Numbered from the stretch's first letter, positions 22,825 through 35,462 are shown. The stretch is 64,000 nt of DNA from Effrenium voratum (GCA_963377175.1 CAUJNA010001713.1:976516-1040515), one strand, 5' to 3'. Program-made: numbers and translations. The notes: generated by a model not told the origin, from the sequence alone.

Positions 22825-24238
22825 TGACCCGGCCCCGAGGCTAAGGCAAGCGGTGACAGGCCATGGGCCGCAAGAAAATTCAAGAAAAATAATTCAGGGT
22901 TGCTTATCATAAAGAAGCACTGGCTGCTGGGAACTCAGCCATGAAACTGAACAGGCCGACTTGTGGCCATCGTGCAGTCCTTCCGCAGTCCTTCCTCCTC
23001 CTTGGTGCTGATGCAAGCCTCTCAGGGAAACAGCCACTTCCGAACAAGCTGATAGCTAGGCAGTTCCTATCATAATTCTCAACTGTCCGGCAAGCCAAAT
23101 CCAACCTGGAAGTGAACCCCAGCCCACCCGGCCTCATTCATTCCCATGGGCGGGCAGCGCTACATGGACGAGTGCTGACTGGAACCAAAAGCGTAGACAT
23201 GCGAAACACCTTTGATCCACGCAAGCAGCCGTCGGTCAGTCGCATGCCAAAGGTCAGCACCTATGGGCAGGCAAGCTGCAAGTGGCAACAGGTACGCATG
23301 CGACATGCGAACAACACGCTCAAACCTGACAATTTGCAATGCATCTGAGGCGGCATCAGGGCAGCCATTGCAGCATTCCACTGTGTGATTGCTCCTGGGC
23401 AATTGGGAATGTCCCTGGCTTTGCCCACCTGTGATGACGCTTGCGCATTTCGGGCGTGGCGGTGACAGCATCAAATATTCCTTCAACAAGTGGCTATGGC
23501 TAAAACTTGGCGCGCAGCAATGCTCTGATTCTCAATTCGCTGCCGGTGCTTCCACCAAGCCCAAAGTGCTGCCCCAGAATCGGTGGTTGAGCCTTGTGGG
23601 CTGATCAAGGCTGTCTTCCCTTCTCATCCTAGCTATCAGTCATGGGCTCTGTGACGTGGGAATGGTCCCAGACTCGCCTTTTCCATTGACGCTGAAGACG
23701 GCCGCGCTGGACCTTGGGGCTTCTGGGCTCAGGTGCGACTCGCGCGGAACTGTTGCCAAAAGCGAGAAACCTTTCAGCCGTGATTAAAAAGAAAAAGCAT
23801 ATGACAAATGCAGCAATGCAAGCTGAAGGGCTTGGCGGACATGCGAAAGGTGGAACCTACCCTCAACCGCGACAAGACAAGCCGATTGCAATTTCGCAAG
23901 GGGGAGGGGGCGATCGCATGAGGTACCTCTTGCCTGTGCGCCCCTGGGCCATGCCAACACACATCTCTTGACCTGTCTGAACGAGAGAATCGGTCTGGAG
24001 GACCGTGAGCACAGGTCAACTTTGCACAACTGAGCTGCTTCGGACGTGCCAAGCAGCATGGCGGCGAAGCCGCGCAAGCAAAAGTCGATACGTGACTGCA
24101 AAAATGAGCATTTGGAGAAGCCATGCGTCAACTTCGGCGGACTGCTCGCACTTTTTCTTGAGGAGCATAGGGCGGGGAGGGCCATGTAAAACTAGAATGA
24201 GGCGCTTTTGCTGTCTTATCCTTCCCTTATATGTTGAG
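22825..24238. other. Intergenic gap between two tandem minus-strand genes
   Basis: Lies between the start of the astacin gene and the stop of a candidate terminal exon upstream. No TATA box, spliced-leader copy or repeat array is seen. Dinoflagellate promoters are poorly defined, so no site is called. Confidence 0.45.
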
Positions 24239-24317
24239 TTATTTTGAAAGATCGGGCCCGGGCGCGTGCAGGCAGGTCTCGAAGCCCTCCGACACCTCGG
24301 CCGAAACCAGAATTGAT
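24239..24317 (-). CDS. Candidate terminal exon, unrecognised protein (gene C)
   Basis: After CTTGTGGCCAG the block reads SILVSAEVSEGFETCLHAPG, then PDLSK and TAA. The composition and the acceptor suit a last exon. It would end a gene lying upstream of the astacin gene on the same strand, possibly the one with the exon at 29050-29176. No family is recognised. Confidence 0.35.
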
Positions 24318-25206
24318 CTGGCCACAAGGACCGGATCAGGGCTTGGACCACAGGAAATGCACCCGACCTGCGGAATGTTCAGCCTTTGGTCAACTGCAGT
24401 GCTTAGCTCTAAGAATTTCTGTCAAAATTTCCCGAAGAACACAATGGCTGAAGATACTGCGGACACCCTCAATTGTGAATGACGGAAAGTCGTTGTTCAG
24501 CGCTTCCAACACACAGGGTTTCAACCACAATTGGAGCCCAAATGAACCAGCCTGGCCTAGGAGGAAGTACTTGGGATTAGCTGGAAAACGATTGCAATGC
24601 ACTTGCCTTAGTCGAGAAAGAGGGCATCAAGCACGGCACAGGTTTGACCTAAGTCGCCCAAGCCACATCTGCGGCTTCCTGGCCATGCAGCCGCCCCACA
24701 TTTCGCCGCAGCAGCCTTTTGACTTCTGCAAGCAGCGCTGTGAGCTCTCAGTGTTTGACGTCCTTGAATATTAAAAAAGGCCAAGAATATGCAACTGACA
24801 GACTGCTACACGCGTGGCTAAAATTCAGTCAAAACCAACTTCTTCTTTTAAACTCTGCGCTCACAGCGCTGACCGCTCTTTGATTGTCACTGGAAGCTTG
24901 GAGCCGCGCTGCCGCCACATCCCCGAAAGAAAAGAGGCTGTGGGTGGAGAGTCGTCGCCTGAGAGCAATGAAACAAATGCATTGCTAGGCCCCTACGTCA
25001 AGCCTGCTCACGATGAAAATTCATTTGGAGTCGGCCTCGGACTGGTTGCAATCAAACCTTGAAGGTGCGCACAATGCCTTGAGGTGGGCTCAGGATTGGC
25101 ATTTTGCAACCTCGCGGGCTCGTAGGATTGAAACATCAACGTGTGTCTAGAGGTTGATGTTGGCAGGGTTAAAACCGGAGAAGAAAAAAAAAAAACGGTC
25201 CTCCAA
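24318..25206. other. No gene seen; presumed intron
   Basis: Short open frames only, no motif and no long repeat. Confidence 0.4.
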
Positions 25207-25300
25207 AACGGCGCCAAATATTTAGGCGCCGCTGTCGGGGGGCCGGGCTCCTTGCCCAAGGCGAAGCCGAGAAAGCCCTTGCCCCTTGCGGCGCGGCGTG
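25207..25300 (-). CDS. Possible exon beside the CTG array, weak
   Basis: A GC-rich block reads RAARGKGFLGFALGKEPGPP, then TAAPKYLAPFWR, on the minus strand, directly after the trinucleotide array. Both ends are approximate because no single acceptor or donor stands out. A second minus frame is also open. Confidence 0.2.
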
Positions 25301-25309
25301 CACAAAAAT

Positions 25310-25385
25310 GCATCACTTCTGTTGTTCCTCTTGTTGCTGTTGCTCTTGCCTCTGTTGCTGTTGCTGTTTTTGTTGCTGTTGGTGT

Positions 25386-25417
<32 letters not shown>

Positions 25418-25579
25418 TTGCCGTTGCTGTTGTTGCTCTTGTTGCTGTTGCTGTTGTTGCTCTTGTTGCTGTTGCTCTCGCTGCTGTTGCTCTTTCTGCC
25501 GTTGCTGTTGCTGCTGTTGCTGCTGTTGTTGCTGCTGTTGTCTTGTTGCTGTTGCTGCTGTTGTTGCTGTTGCTGCCGT

Positions 25580-25620
<41 letters not shown>

Positions 25621-25890
25621 TTGTTGTTGTTGCTGTTGCTGCTGGAAATGCTGATGCTGCTGCTGTTGTTGTTGCTCTGGTTGCGTTGTTGCTGTTGCTT
25701 CTGTTGTTGCTCTTGTGCAGTTGCTGATGTTGTTGCCATTGCTGTTGTTGCTGTTGCTGTTGTTGCTCTTGTTGCGGTTGCTCTTGCTGCTGTTGCTGTT
25801 GCTGTTTTTCTTGCTGTTGGTGCTGTTAGTGATATTGTTGCTGTTGCTGCTGGTGTTGCTGTTGTTGCTCTTTCTACTGTTGCTGCTGGC

Positions 25891-25925
<35 letters not shown>

Positions 25926-26024
25926 CTTTTTTGCTGTTGCTGTTGATCTTCCTTCTTTTGCTTCTCTTGTTGTTGTTCTTGTTGTTACCCTTGTTGCCGT
26001 TGCTGACTGCTGTTGTTGCCGTTT

Positions 26025-26056
<32 letters not shown>

Positions 26057-26600
26057 CTTGTTGTTGTTGTTGTTGTTGTTGCTGCTGTTGCTGCTGTTGT
26101 TGCTGTTGTTGCTGTTGTTGCTGTTGTTGCTGTTGCTGCTGTTGCTGTTGTTGCTCTTGTTGCTGTTGCTGCTGTGGTTGCTGTTGCTGCTCGTGTTACT
26201 CTTGTTGCTGTTGCTGTTGGTTCTCTTGTTGCTGTTGCTCTAATTGCACTTGCTGTTGTTGCTTTGGATGCTGTTGTTGATGGTGCTGCTGTTGGTCTTG
26301 TTGCTGTTCCTTTGGATGCTTTTGTTGGTGTTGCTGCTCTTGTTCTGCTGTTGCTGTTGTTGCTTTTGGTGTTGTTGTTGCTGTTGCTGCTCTTTTTGCT
26401 GTTGCTGCTGGCGTTTCTGCTTTTGCTGTTGTTGCTCTTGTTGCTGTTGCTGCTGGCGTTGCTGTTACTGCTGTTGTTGCTGTTGCTGTTGTCGTGTTGC
26501 TGTGGCTGCTGTTTCTGCTGTTGCTGCTGTTGCTCTTGCTGTTGCTGTCGCTGCTCTTGTTGCTGTTGCTGCTGTTGTTGCGTGGCGGTGGTTGCAGGTA
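25310..26600. repeat. CTG/TTG trinucleotide array, about 1.3 kb
   Basis: Plus-strand units are mainly TTG and CTG, with GTT, CTT and GTG variants. All frames stay open through most of it. One minus-strand frame of 500 codons (25222-26724) would be Gln-, Asn-, Ser- and Thr-rich with runs of up to about ten Gln. It starts at a Met outside the array (MKALDCTTAAAAPSTS). The open frames follow from the repeat, so I call a repeat, not a gene. Confidence 0.9.
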
Positions 26601-26751
26601 TTGCTGTCATTGCTGTGGTTGCTGGTAATGCGTTATTGCCGTTGCTGGTTGGTATTGTAGTGGCGGTCGTGGTGATTGATGTCGATGGTGCGGCTGCCGC
26701 CGTGGTGCAGTCCAAAGCTTTCAAGCCGCACCTTGCTTCGTCAATCCAGCA

Positions 26752-26765
26752 ACCCTAAACCCTAA
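26752..26765. repeat. Interstitial CCCTAAA telomere-type motif
   Basis: ACCCTAAACCCTAA, two units of the TTTAGGG-type telomere repeat. Looser related strings (AAACCCTAAAACCC, CAACCCTAAAACC) occur near 27430 and 27685. Confidence 0.6.
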
Positions 26766-28465
26766 GGAACGCTACACAAGGTTTAGCGAAGCCTTTGTTA
26801 GACTTGCTCCAGTCAACGACCCTACTGTACCACTTACAGCACCACTTTCTCCGTAGTTCGAATCACAATCCGTAATCCGCCTAATCCGTGTTCGGGTTGG
26901 TCACTTTCTTAATCCATGATCCGCGCTGAAAATTGTGGGTCAACACCGTATTTTGAAGCATAGGAAATCTAAGCAACCAATAATCTGCAATGCAAACCGC
27001 ACAATCTAATCCGTTAACCGCATAACCCGCAATCTGATAATCATTGGGGATTGGTTTTTGAACAAGCTGAACGTTAGTCAAAACCACATCTAAAAGCATT
27101 ACCGAACCCTCATCACAGCCCAAGCCTGAGTCACACCCTGACAGCCCAAGCGCATAAAACTCTATCATAAGAGCATTGCAGCATCTACCGATATCAAAAA
27201 AATGGGGAGTGGATGTGAATGCGTGCCCACGTGCATGGACCTGCCCGCATGCCTGCGTGCGCAGTAAGCGTGCACAGCATGCCATAGGGGCTCCTAAGTT
27301 AAAACACCAAATGGCCACTAGTTGCCACCATTCTGAAAGCGCCTTGCTGGCGCCTAAGTTCCCACTGACGCTGAACAACCCTGGCGCTTTCGGAGAAGCA
27401 ACCTCTAACGTCTCTAAAGCATAAACCGAAACCCTAAAACCCAGTCCTAAAAGCATGAAATTTTAAAACCATGAAAGCTTGAACCCAAAAGCCCTGCAAG
27501 CCCTGCAATCTTGAAACCCAACTCAAAAATCAACAATTCCTACTTTGTATGATGTTTTCGTCTTCGCCAGAATGCTCACATCCCACTTGTCCGACTGAGA
27601 AGATCTCCTGACACTTACGTCTGGCTAATGCTCACAGTGGCGATCAAAATGATCAAACCAAACTTCCAGCCAATGCCACAACCCTAAAACCTGAAAAACC
27701 TAGCCAGCATGTCCGTCTCCGCTCAGTGGCTTCTTCAAAAGGCCCGAAGGCGGCGTTCAAACATGCCATGCGTCTTCGTCTTCAAATTGGTACCCTGCTT
27801 GCATCAATGCGTGCAAGATAGTGAGGCCCCAGCCAAGAAGCTTGAACGAACATGCTTTGATGCTTCATGTGTTCAGCAGTTTGGTCTCTTTCGTATATGC
27901 CAGGCCTTCGCGCGAGCACGAGCCTGCTTCAATCAACGTTTGCCTGCTGCTGCAACAAAAACTTATCCTGTCCAACTTGGACAATGCTTCTTGATATGTG
28001 CTTGCAAACAGTGGTTGCGCCCCACGATCCCACAAGGCCAAGAATGGTGTACACCCACTGGTCACTAGCCCCCAGCCGTCCGCATTCAACAAGTAAGATT
28101 TTCCTTGGAGGTCGCCTTGTTTGTTGGAGCAGATTGACCCTCAGCTGAACCCCGCTTTCTTCCTGCCTGCATGGCAGCAGGTGCAACTGGAGCCTGCGAG
28201 GCTCCGGCGCCGGGCTTCACCAATGGCTGAGAACTGGAACAAACTCAGCTCCAGCCCATGGCCCATTAGGCTTTAACAGACACAAAGAGCGGAAATTCCA
28301 AGGCCTCACGAAAACGGCAAGCCCTTCGCTCTGCCGCACCTCTCCGACTGGGTGGGCAACTCAGAGATGTAAAACCTGGCGGGCCCCAACCCCGAGTCCC
28401 GGACAGAAGATGCCACGATTCACGCAGTTTCTGCTGCTGCGTATAAGGTCAGGTGATGCTCACGA
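26766..28465. other. No gene seen
   Basis: AT-richer than the surroundings, with scattered degenerate CCCTAAAA and AAACCC strings around 27420-27710 and no exon-like block. Confidence 0.45.
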
Positions 28466-28505
28466 GCGTGCGTGCGTGCGTGCGTGTGCGTGTGTGTGTG
28501 TGTGT
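28466..28505. repeat. CGTG / GT microsatellite
   Basis: Five GCGT units followed by about ten GT units. Confidence 0.9.
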
Positions 28506-29049
28506 AAATGTTGAGAGCATTCGTTGTTATCATGGCTCAACAAGTCCCATCAACAGTTGGATGCTCTCACCAATCCTTGGCTGCCTGTGAACGAACCAAT
28601 GTGCACATGCTATTTGCTAATTGCCACACCTTTCTTCCTTGTAAACCTGGCAGTATTTAGGAATGCTTGAGGCACTTGCAAGAGCTCCAACCTCTGGTGC
28701 CATTCGGCATGCATGCGGCCATGATCCAGCAATTATGTTCTCGAACGTTTTCATGAGGGCCATGCTAGGCCCGATATCCCCCCAAAAAAAAAGCACTGCG
28801 GCTTCCGTGAGTCCGAAAGCGCAGGATGAAAAGCCGCGCCACTTTTCTTTTCCGGACCAAAGAATGTCACACGCTCTCCTCCTGGCTCTGCTGCTCTCTC
28901 TCCTGCAGGGCCGGGGGGTATGACCATTGCTGTCAAGCTACAAAAAGCCCCCCGAATTTTCTACGTTGTGCCCTGCTGATCCATCCCAGCACCGGGAAAA
29001 AACAAAAGAATCCGGACACAAAACACGAAACGCTCCTCCTCAGGGGCGC

Positions 29050-29176
29050 TCCTCTGCCCGGCGGCATTGCCGGACTGCACCACCCCGCTCCGCTTCTCCT
29101 CCCGCTCCAGGCGGTGGGCCTGGCCCCCGAAGGGCTGGAAGGGCTGGATGCCGGGGATATCCATCTGCAGCACCTC
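29050..29176 (-). CDS. Candidate internal exon (gene C), unrecognised
   Basis: After GGTTGCCAG the block reads EVLQMDIPGIQPFQPFGGQA, then HRLEREEKRSGVVQSGNAAG. The FQPFGGQAHRL string faintly recalls the PF-x-G-x-G-x-x-L segments of UFD1/UBX-type ubiquitin cofactors. That is only a resemblance. The downstream end is approximate; GC and GA donors are available between 29030 and 29060. The exon would belong to the gene downstream of the stop at 29945. Confidence 0.4.
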
Positions 29177-29944
29177 CTGGCAACCACTAAGCACGCACGG
29201 CAAAAGGGGCGGGGGGGGGCTTGAGGGAAACCCAGGGACCCGGTGATCAAACACTGGGGGTGAAAATCAGGGGACAAACTGGGGGGGCATTCTCTGTCCG
29301 CACAACGAGCTTAGCTACTGAAGGATGGACATTAGCAACAGAAAGATGTTGACAAAGCAAGGGTGATTGGATGGACTGTCCGTTTAATTTATTTCCCCGG
29401 TGCTGAGCAAGGATTTTCACCCTAGAAAGGGGCGCCCGGCTCTGGATTGAACTGAATCCAACTGAATGGGCTCACAAACAGATCCCATGTGGTGGATGGA
29501 AGGGTGAACGTGGTAGAAAGAGAGATAACCCGCCGGGATACAATTTGACTATATTTTTTGCCTGGGCCGCAACTTGTTGCGCGTACCAGCTGACCACCAG
29601 GGTTTGGGCAAGCTTGCTTCAAAATATCCTCGCAAGTCCATTTGATGGACAGAATGGCAGCGCAGACGCGCGTTGAATCACGCAGCTGGCCCAGAATCCT
29701 TTGAGTCAGCCTCGGCTAAACGACCAGGCATCCGCAACGCCAATTGCGTGGCCCTGCAGTCACAGCATATTGGCTGCGGGCTGCGTGAAGAATAGTTGCA
29801 AAGGAAGACAGGAAACTGAAAAGGAGTCTCAAGGCCTGAAAAACAATCGAGCCAAGTAGAATCCGGAAGTCGCCAATCCAAGCACGCCACGGATGACGAC
29901 AACGGCGACACTGCACCCCCAGCCCCCCACGCCGTTGCCCGCGG
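29177..29944. other. No gene seen
   Basis: Lies between a candidate terminal exon and the next candidate exon on the minus strand. Probably intergenic plus intron. Confidence 0.4.
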
Positions 29945-30101
29945 TCAGCCTGAGGAGCCCTCAACCCGCGCCTGCGCCGAGTCCCGCTGTGGCCGCAGGA
30001 GCTCGCGGAAGAGGCGCATGGCCAAGGCCGCGCCCAGCATGGCGAAAAGGATGGTGGTCCCCGAGGAGATGATGGCCACCGCCACCTCGCGCCGTTCGAC
30101 T
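29945..30101 (-). CDS. Candidate terminal exon with one membrane segment (gene D)
   Basis: After GCCCCACAG the block reads VERREVAVAIISSGTTILFA, then MLGAALAMRLFRELLRPQRD, SAQARVEGSSG and TGA. About 20 hydrophobic residues (VAVAIISSGTTILFAMLGAALAM) are followed by Arg-rich sequence, as in a C-terminal single-pass anchor with a cytosolic tail. The exon enters in phase 1, which the exon at 31279 does not supply directly. It may close the glycosyltransferase-like gene of 31-42 kb or a separate gene. Confidence 0.5.
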
Positions 30102-31278
30102 CTGTGGGGCTTTCCACAAGGGATGCTGGGGCGGTAGAACCAAAGTCCTGTGAACCCTGTGCGGTGGAGACGGCTCTCGACATGTGAACGCGGGCTTTAG
30201 ACTATGCAACAGACCCGATGAGGAATGCTAGTTTACTTGCAATGTTTGTAGATTGCGCCCCGCATGGGACTTCGGATTGAAAAATACAGGAACTCTCAGC
30301 AATCTTGCTAGACTCCTGTAGTACGGGGAGCGCCTGAGCGATTCTTTTTAAAGGGGGGGGAGGTTGCAGTTCGAGCTCGAGTTCGAGTTCCAGCTGGAGT
30401 TTTATACTGAGCTTGAGGGGAGGGGGAGGTTGCTGCTCAAGTGTGAGTTGTGTGCCTGAGCGATTTTGTTTTTGCCGGGGGGGGGGGGGGGAGGTTCGAG
30501 TTTGTGTTCCTGTTCGAGTTGTTCTTGTGCAGGAAATGCGCCTGTTTTTTTCTTGTGCAGGAAATGCGCCTTTGAACGCAGGGATTCAGCAAAACGGATA
30601 TCTGCTAGGCCGTCCATGCAGCCTACAAGGTACGTGGTCTGAGGCGCCAGGTATAAAGACATGTAGGGCTCAAATGGGCCGTTTTTTGACACATGCGTCC
30701 AAGGGAAACCAAAAGGTGACCAGGGCACACACAGCATTTCGGGAAACACATGGCAATTCTTCTAACAACCCCCTACGTTGAGTTCACTGCCACAAATGCC
30801 CAACACCCCGGGATGGAACCGGTCATGGGCCGCTGCGCCATGGCCCCTCCAAAAGTGACGCATCCCCGCATTTCACCTGGGTCAACATCAAGCCTGGCAT
30901 TGCCCCAAACCTCTCCCTTCACTGGCGCCATGGGCTGCAACCCTCAAGCTGCCTCGTCCATGGGGTCTGCGTGATACTGGTGAAGGTGCATCACGTGGGG
31001 CTCTCCCCCACCTACGCAAGCAGGCAGTGTAGCGCGCCACAAGGCCTTTGCACCTTATGAACCTTCGCAAACAGCTTGTGTTGACCCAAGCGCTAAGTCA
31101 ACCTTCAACCAACATGGATCCAACTCAGATCATCTGAATTTAGACCACCTCAGACCCAACCATGGATATAAATAGGCCATCTCGCGGTCAGGTCTCTTGG
31201 CACCTGGCCAAAACTAAGTTTCCGGGACGATTCCTCACCTCTGAAAATGGGGCAGGGCCCTCACCCCCCCCCCCTCGC
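30102..31278. other. Presumed intron with G-runs and short duplications
   Basis: Contains GCCTGAGCGATT twice (30330 and 30454), each followed by a poly-G run and GAGGTT. It also holds two copies of TTCTTGTGCAGGAAATGCGC at 30522 and 30550. No coding signal is seen. Confidence 0.55.
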
Positions 31279-31390
31279 CTTCGTCCTCCATCTCTTCGTC
31301 CAGCTCCGGCAAATCCGGCTCCGCCGGCCCAGCGACCCGCAGCTCCGGGAGAGCTCCCAGCGACATGCGCGGGCGCGCCAGCCACCGCAC
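31279..31390 (-). CDS. Candidate internal exon, acidic (gene D)
   Basis: After CCCATAGTAG the block reads VRWLARPRMSLGALPELRVA, then GPAEPDLPELDEEMEDE. It ends GACGAAG followed by GCGAGG, a GC donor. The reading has natural composition, whereas the other frames are Gly/Arg-rich. The acidic tail suggests a linker. Family unknown; it lies between the glycosyltransferase-like exons and the membrane-anchor exon on the same strand. Confidence 0.45.
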
Positions 31391-31950
31391 CTACTATGGG
31401 CCAAAGGGCCCAACTGACGTATCAGGGCCGCACCCCCCCCACCCGCAAACTCAGAATGGAAAGGAGACTCCGATGTGAATGCGCATGTTGGAGGTTCCAG
31501 TCTTGGTGCCAGGTAAGCGATCCTCTTCCTTCCAATGGTCCAATGGTGCCAAGCTAGCAGCAGAAAGCCACTTCTGCAGATGCAGGCGAAGAGCAAGGCT
31601 AGAAGAGTTCAACCACAAAAATGAAATCGAGACCATTGACTGCCGTAGTGTGTCGGTACTCCAGGCAAACTGTCGGCCCTTGGGAACCTTCATCTTCCTT
31701 CATTCGGCGTGTTCGACCTGCATCTTTGCAGCTGCCTCTGTTACGCGTCTTCCTGGCTTTTGCCTCGCGGTCTGCCTTCCTCCCAGACAAGCTTGGAGAG
31801 AACCATGTGAAAATTTGAATTTCAATCAGAGACAACAACGCGACATAGTCCCCCCCCCCAACCGCCACACCTCCACAAAGCTGGCCGCGCGCCGCGGGCC
31901 TTGCAGATCAGCCTCCGCACGGGGCAGCACCTCCCAGCTGGTCGACGTAC

Positions 31951-32004
31951 CTGGCGCCGCGCAGAAGTCAAAGAAGTCCCGCCGGACCATGGCGCGCGAG
32001 GCAC
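31951..32004 (-). CDS. Candidate short exon (gene D)
   Basis: Bounded by GTGGGGGAG and by CGCCAG followed by GTACGT, a canonical GT donor. It reads ASRAMVRRDFFDFCAAP. If unspliced, the frame continues as GTSTSWEVLPRAEADLQG. Short, and phase to its neighbours is not resolved. Confidence 0.35.
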
Positions 32005-35000
32005 CTCCCCCACCCCGTCCCCCACTGGGGCGCCAGGGTTTTGACACTCGGGGGAGGCTCTGCCGCTCGTTCTGACTGGAGCCATGGCAAAGCAGCGGCA
32101 GGTTCCAGATCCGGCTGATTGGCTAAAACCTTGGAGAAGTGAGTCTCCCGTTACAGGCGTAAAACAACGGCCGCCGGCCCTTGTGGGGGTTGCTCTGGGC
32201 AGTTGAACCGCATCACACCACAACTTCTTGCAATCCCGTCACAGTCCAGCAACCTATCAGCGTTTTTCTCTGTCGTGAAAGATCGGGCGTGTGCAAAGGT
32301 CCAAGGACACTCTGACTATCATTATATAAATGCTCCAAAACACTTGTGGTTCGCTGTCGAGCGGCTTCCGCGCGCAAATTTAAGGTTGTTGCAAACTCAG
32401 GAGCGCAAATCGTGCCCAAGCGCAGTTCGGGTGTGTTTCCGTAGGCCCAGCAAGGGCATATCCTGGACCATGTGCATCCTCGCCATGCGTTCCTTATGTT
32501 TTTGCTTACGTGCATCCTTGTTCATATATTTATTAAACATGGGTTTCACCTGAAGAAAAGCTCTGAACATGGTGAATTACATGACTTCTATCCACTTGAA
32601 ACGCAATGCGGCTACTTTTCCTCCGAGGCAGTCGAATCAACCACACCCCTAGTTTTCTTTGGGACGACGAGATGCGAAGCCCTGCATTTCCCCAACGCGG
32701 AAAAACACGCCTTCCCTGACTGAAATTCTCCAGTCGTGTGCCTCTCGTCTGGCGCCGCCTCAAGCCGTGCCGTCAGCGAGCGGCCTGCCTGAGAACCAGC
32801 CGCAGGGCAAGGCGAATGACCCACATTGGGTCTGGAAAACTTCCACGGACGTCGATTTCTTTTTCGTAGGGATTTTGGTCTGGAGAAACTTCCAACGGCT
32901 GACGTCGAAATGTCGCACGCCGCAACACAACTAAGTACAAACTTGCAGAGGACGCGAGGCACAGGGAACTTCAGGAGAGAGTTGAGTACACGCGAATCAG
33001 CTGTTGCCCTTTGGAAAGGCCAGCCCACCTGTCACCAGCACCAGCAGAAACAACAGCAACAGCAGCCACAACAACAGAAACCGCAGAAACCGCAAGTGGC
33101 AGGGCATCCCTTGCTGGCCTCAAGCGACAAAAAGTCCAGCAGAGGCCGGCCGCACACCTTGGAAGTCAATGGCGTGGCTTGGCAGCGCGGAAGGCACGCC
33201 CACGAACATTCTGGCCAAAGCTGGCCAGCATCCCAATTTGCAAATTGGAATCTGACTTACTGCTTGCAGGTTCAGTTCGCCCAACGTAAACGTTCCAATG
33301 TGTCATCGTTGTTGTTTTTCCCTGGACGGGCCAATTTGCAATGACGTGCTTCCCACAGACAGAAGCAAAGAGGTGTGCCGTGCAACAGGCAAGCAACCTG
33401 CTCCTTGCTAATCAACAACTCGGGTCGCTTGCAGCCTTCATCAGCCGGACTTGCAAACAACAAACATGCGGTTGCATGTGCATGTGTGCTGTTTCTTAAA
33501 CAGCCATCAGCCTCCTCTTTCAACAAACGCGTGTACAGCCATCAGCCTCTCCGTGCCAAATGCTGCTTTTGACAGTCCTCCTCTTTCAATGGCCCAAGGA
33601 AGAGAGCATGACCCCGCTTGACATTCCACGCCTCTGCTGCAGCCCTGCCAGTGGCCTGCAAGGAGCTGCCGAGGGCAGGGACCGAGTCCACTTTCGCTTC
33701 TTGCTGGCCTAGGGGACACACTGCTTTCTCCAATTCTTTTGGGTAAACAGTGTTCCTGGAGGCTTGCCAAGTGCATGGTGTTGACTCGTTTCTCGAATTT
33801 GTGAATCAGGGTAAGGAAGAAGCTTGTTGCGGGCCAGAAGTCGTGCTGATTCTTTCCCAGGGACATGTTTCGGTCGGCGGTGTGATATGGTATCTGGAAT
33901 CTAGCAACAGCGGGCAAATGGAAAGGGAGCAATCGTAAATAAGCACTGAAGGCAAGGAAGACAAGAAATGCCATGCAATCAATCTAGGCTAAAATCAAGC
34001 AACAGCAAGCATCGAAGAGGTGGCTGTGCTGCAGCTAGCTCCTGGGTGGCACGCAGCGCTGGAAAGTGTTGCGCAAAGCCGTTATCTGCAGGGGTGCCGG
34101 GTACCCAATTCGGGCAGTCTGGCACAAGCAGCTAAGATCTGATGATCTTATGCACAGGGAGACCTTTTGGAGGCTGCTAGGCAGGTTCAAAGAACCCATT
34201 TTAGACCATTAACACGCACACCCTTCCCAACTCTCGGCATGCGACAGGGCGACCCCTCCCCCAACCTGCGCGGCTGCATCGTTCCATACCTGGCGAAACG
34301 AGTGGCCCACCCCGTCTCTTGGGCACCGCCATTGCTGGCTCTCAGTCCGAAATCTGCAATGGGAACCTTGATCGAAGGGTCATTCTCGCATTCCTTGCGA
34401 GCCAGCAACTAGAAGTGATTCGGTCCTGAAGCGCAGTGCCCTGGCTTGGGGAACTTGCCCCATCGCAAGAAAATTGACAAAACCAATCAGGGTTTGTCTC
34501 CACGTGCTAAAAACCCCATCTCGTCCAACGACCTCCCAGCCACAGCCAGTGCTCCGACATGTGCCGATGGCCGATGGCTTCACAAAGTTGAGACCTTCTA
34601 TCCCTCTAGGGGCGAGCTCAAACTATGCTGAACCGGAGGAAAGAAAACAAGGGATGTGGAGACAAAACTCTTAAGCCCAAATAAAAGGCAACCCTCAAGT
34701 GAGATTGTGACGATGAGTAGCCTGTTTGTCCCAGCCACAGTTTGTATCACTACAGCTGCACGACATCCGAAGGACACTTGGCCAAAGAATTCTTGGCAGC
34801 TGATTGCATCATATTTGGCAACCTCCCGTTACAGCACAGAAGTTGAGAAGAATCCAGCAACGGTCGACACGCACAGCAACGCCATCTGATGAATTTCCCC
34901 AGGCCAGATTGGCTTTATGCGCTGAACTATCCGGTATGCTTGCAATGCAGCACTGGCAATCTGAACTGTTCTCTTGCTACCTCTCCTGATTCCAACGCTC

Positions 35001-35462
35001 TGCAAATTGCAAACAAATAGGAAGACAAATAAACAGGGGGCACGCTCAACAGTACCACGTGCAACCATTCCGAGGCCGCACAAGACTGCCCAAGCTGTTG
35101 TATGCAAATATGCTCAGCATCCCAAACCACGGTACTATTCGGAGGTACAAAACACCTGCATGATGGATCGACTGCCAATATGCGAACAGTCTTAAGCACC
35201 GTGCGAGTACTCAAGTGAATTAAAGTCTAGCATTGGCAGCTGCACCGCTGCTTGCAGACCCTCTCGGCCCCTCTTCGATTAACCAAACGCTGCCGAAGAC
35301 AACCTCCGCCTCGTATCAAGATTCAGCCCACCCCCCTCCCCCCCCCCAAAAAAAAAAGAAGCCGGCGGTTTCCATTGGTCAGAAAACATGAACAACTGCA
35401 CAGCGGAAACGCGACGCCCGCAGGCCCGACCAGAGGCTCCTCCCCCCCCCCCCTGCCACCAC
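32005..35462. other. No gene seen; presumed intron
   Basis: No exon-like block with good splice sites. A plus-strand string GMRQGDPSPNL at 34238-34270 recalls the RQGDP motif of LINE reverse transcriptases but has no supporting flanks. Confidence 0.4.

Noticed and set aside
25141..26758. Very long Leu-, Cys-, Ala/Val- and Gln-rich open frames on both strands
   Set aside because: They are translations of one CTG/TTG array in different frames; no independent coding evidence.
28768..28909. Minus-strand block reading ERVTFFGPEKKSGAAFHPAL as an exon
   Set aside because: Acceptor plausible (GGCCCTGCAG) but no donor and no consistent phase.
34225..34300. GMRQGDPSPNL as a reverse transcriptase motif
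   Set aside because: Isolated short match without supporting upstream or downstream domains.
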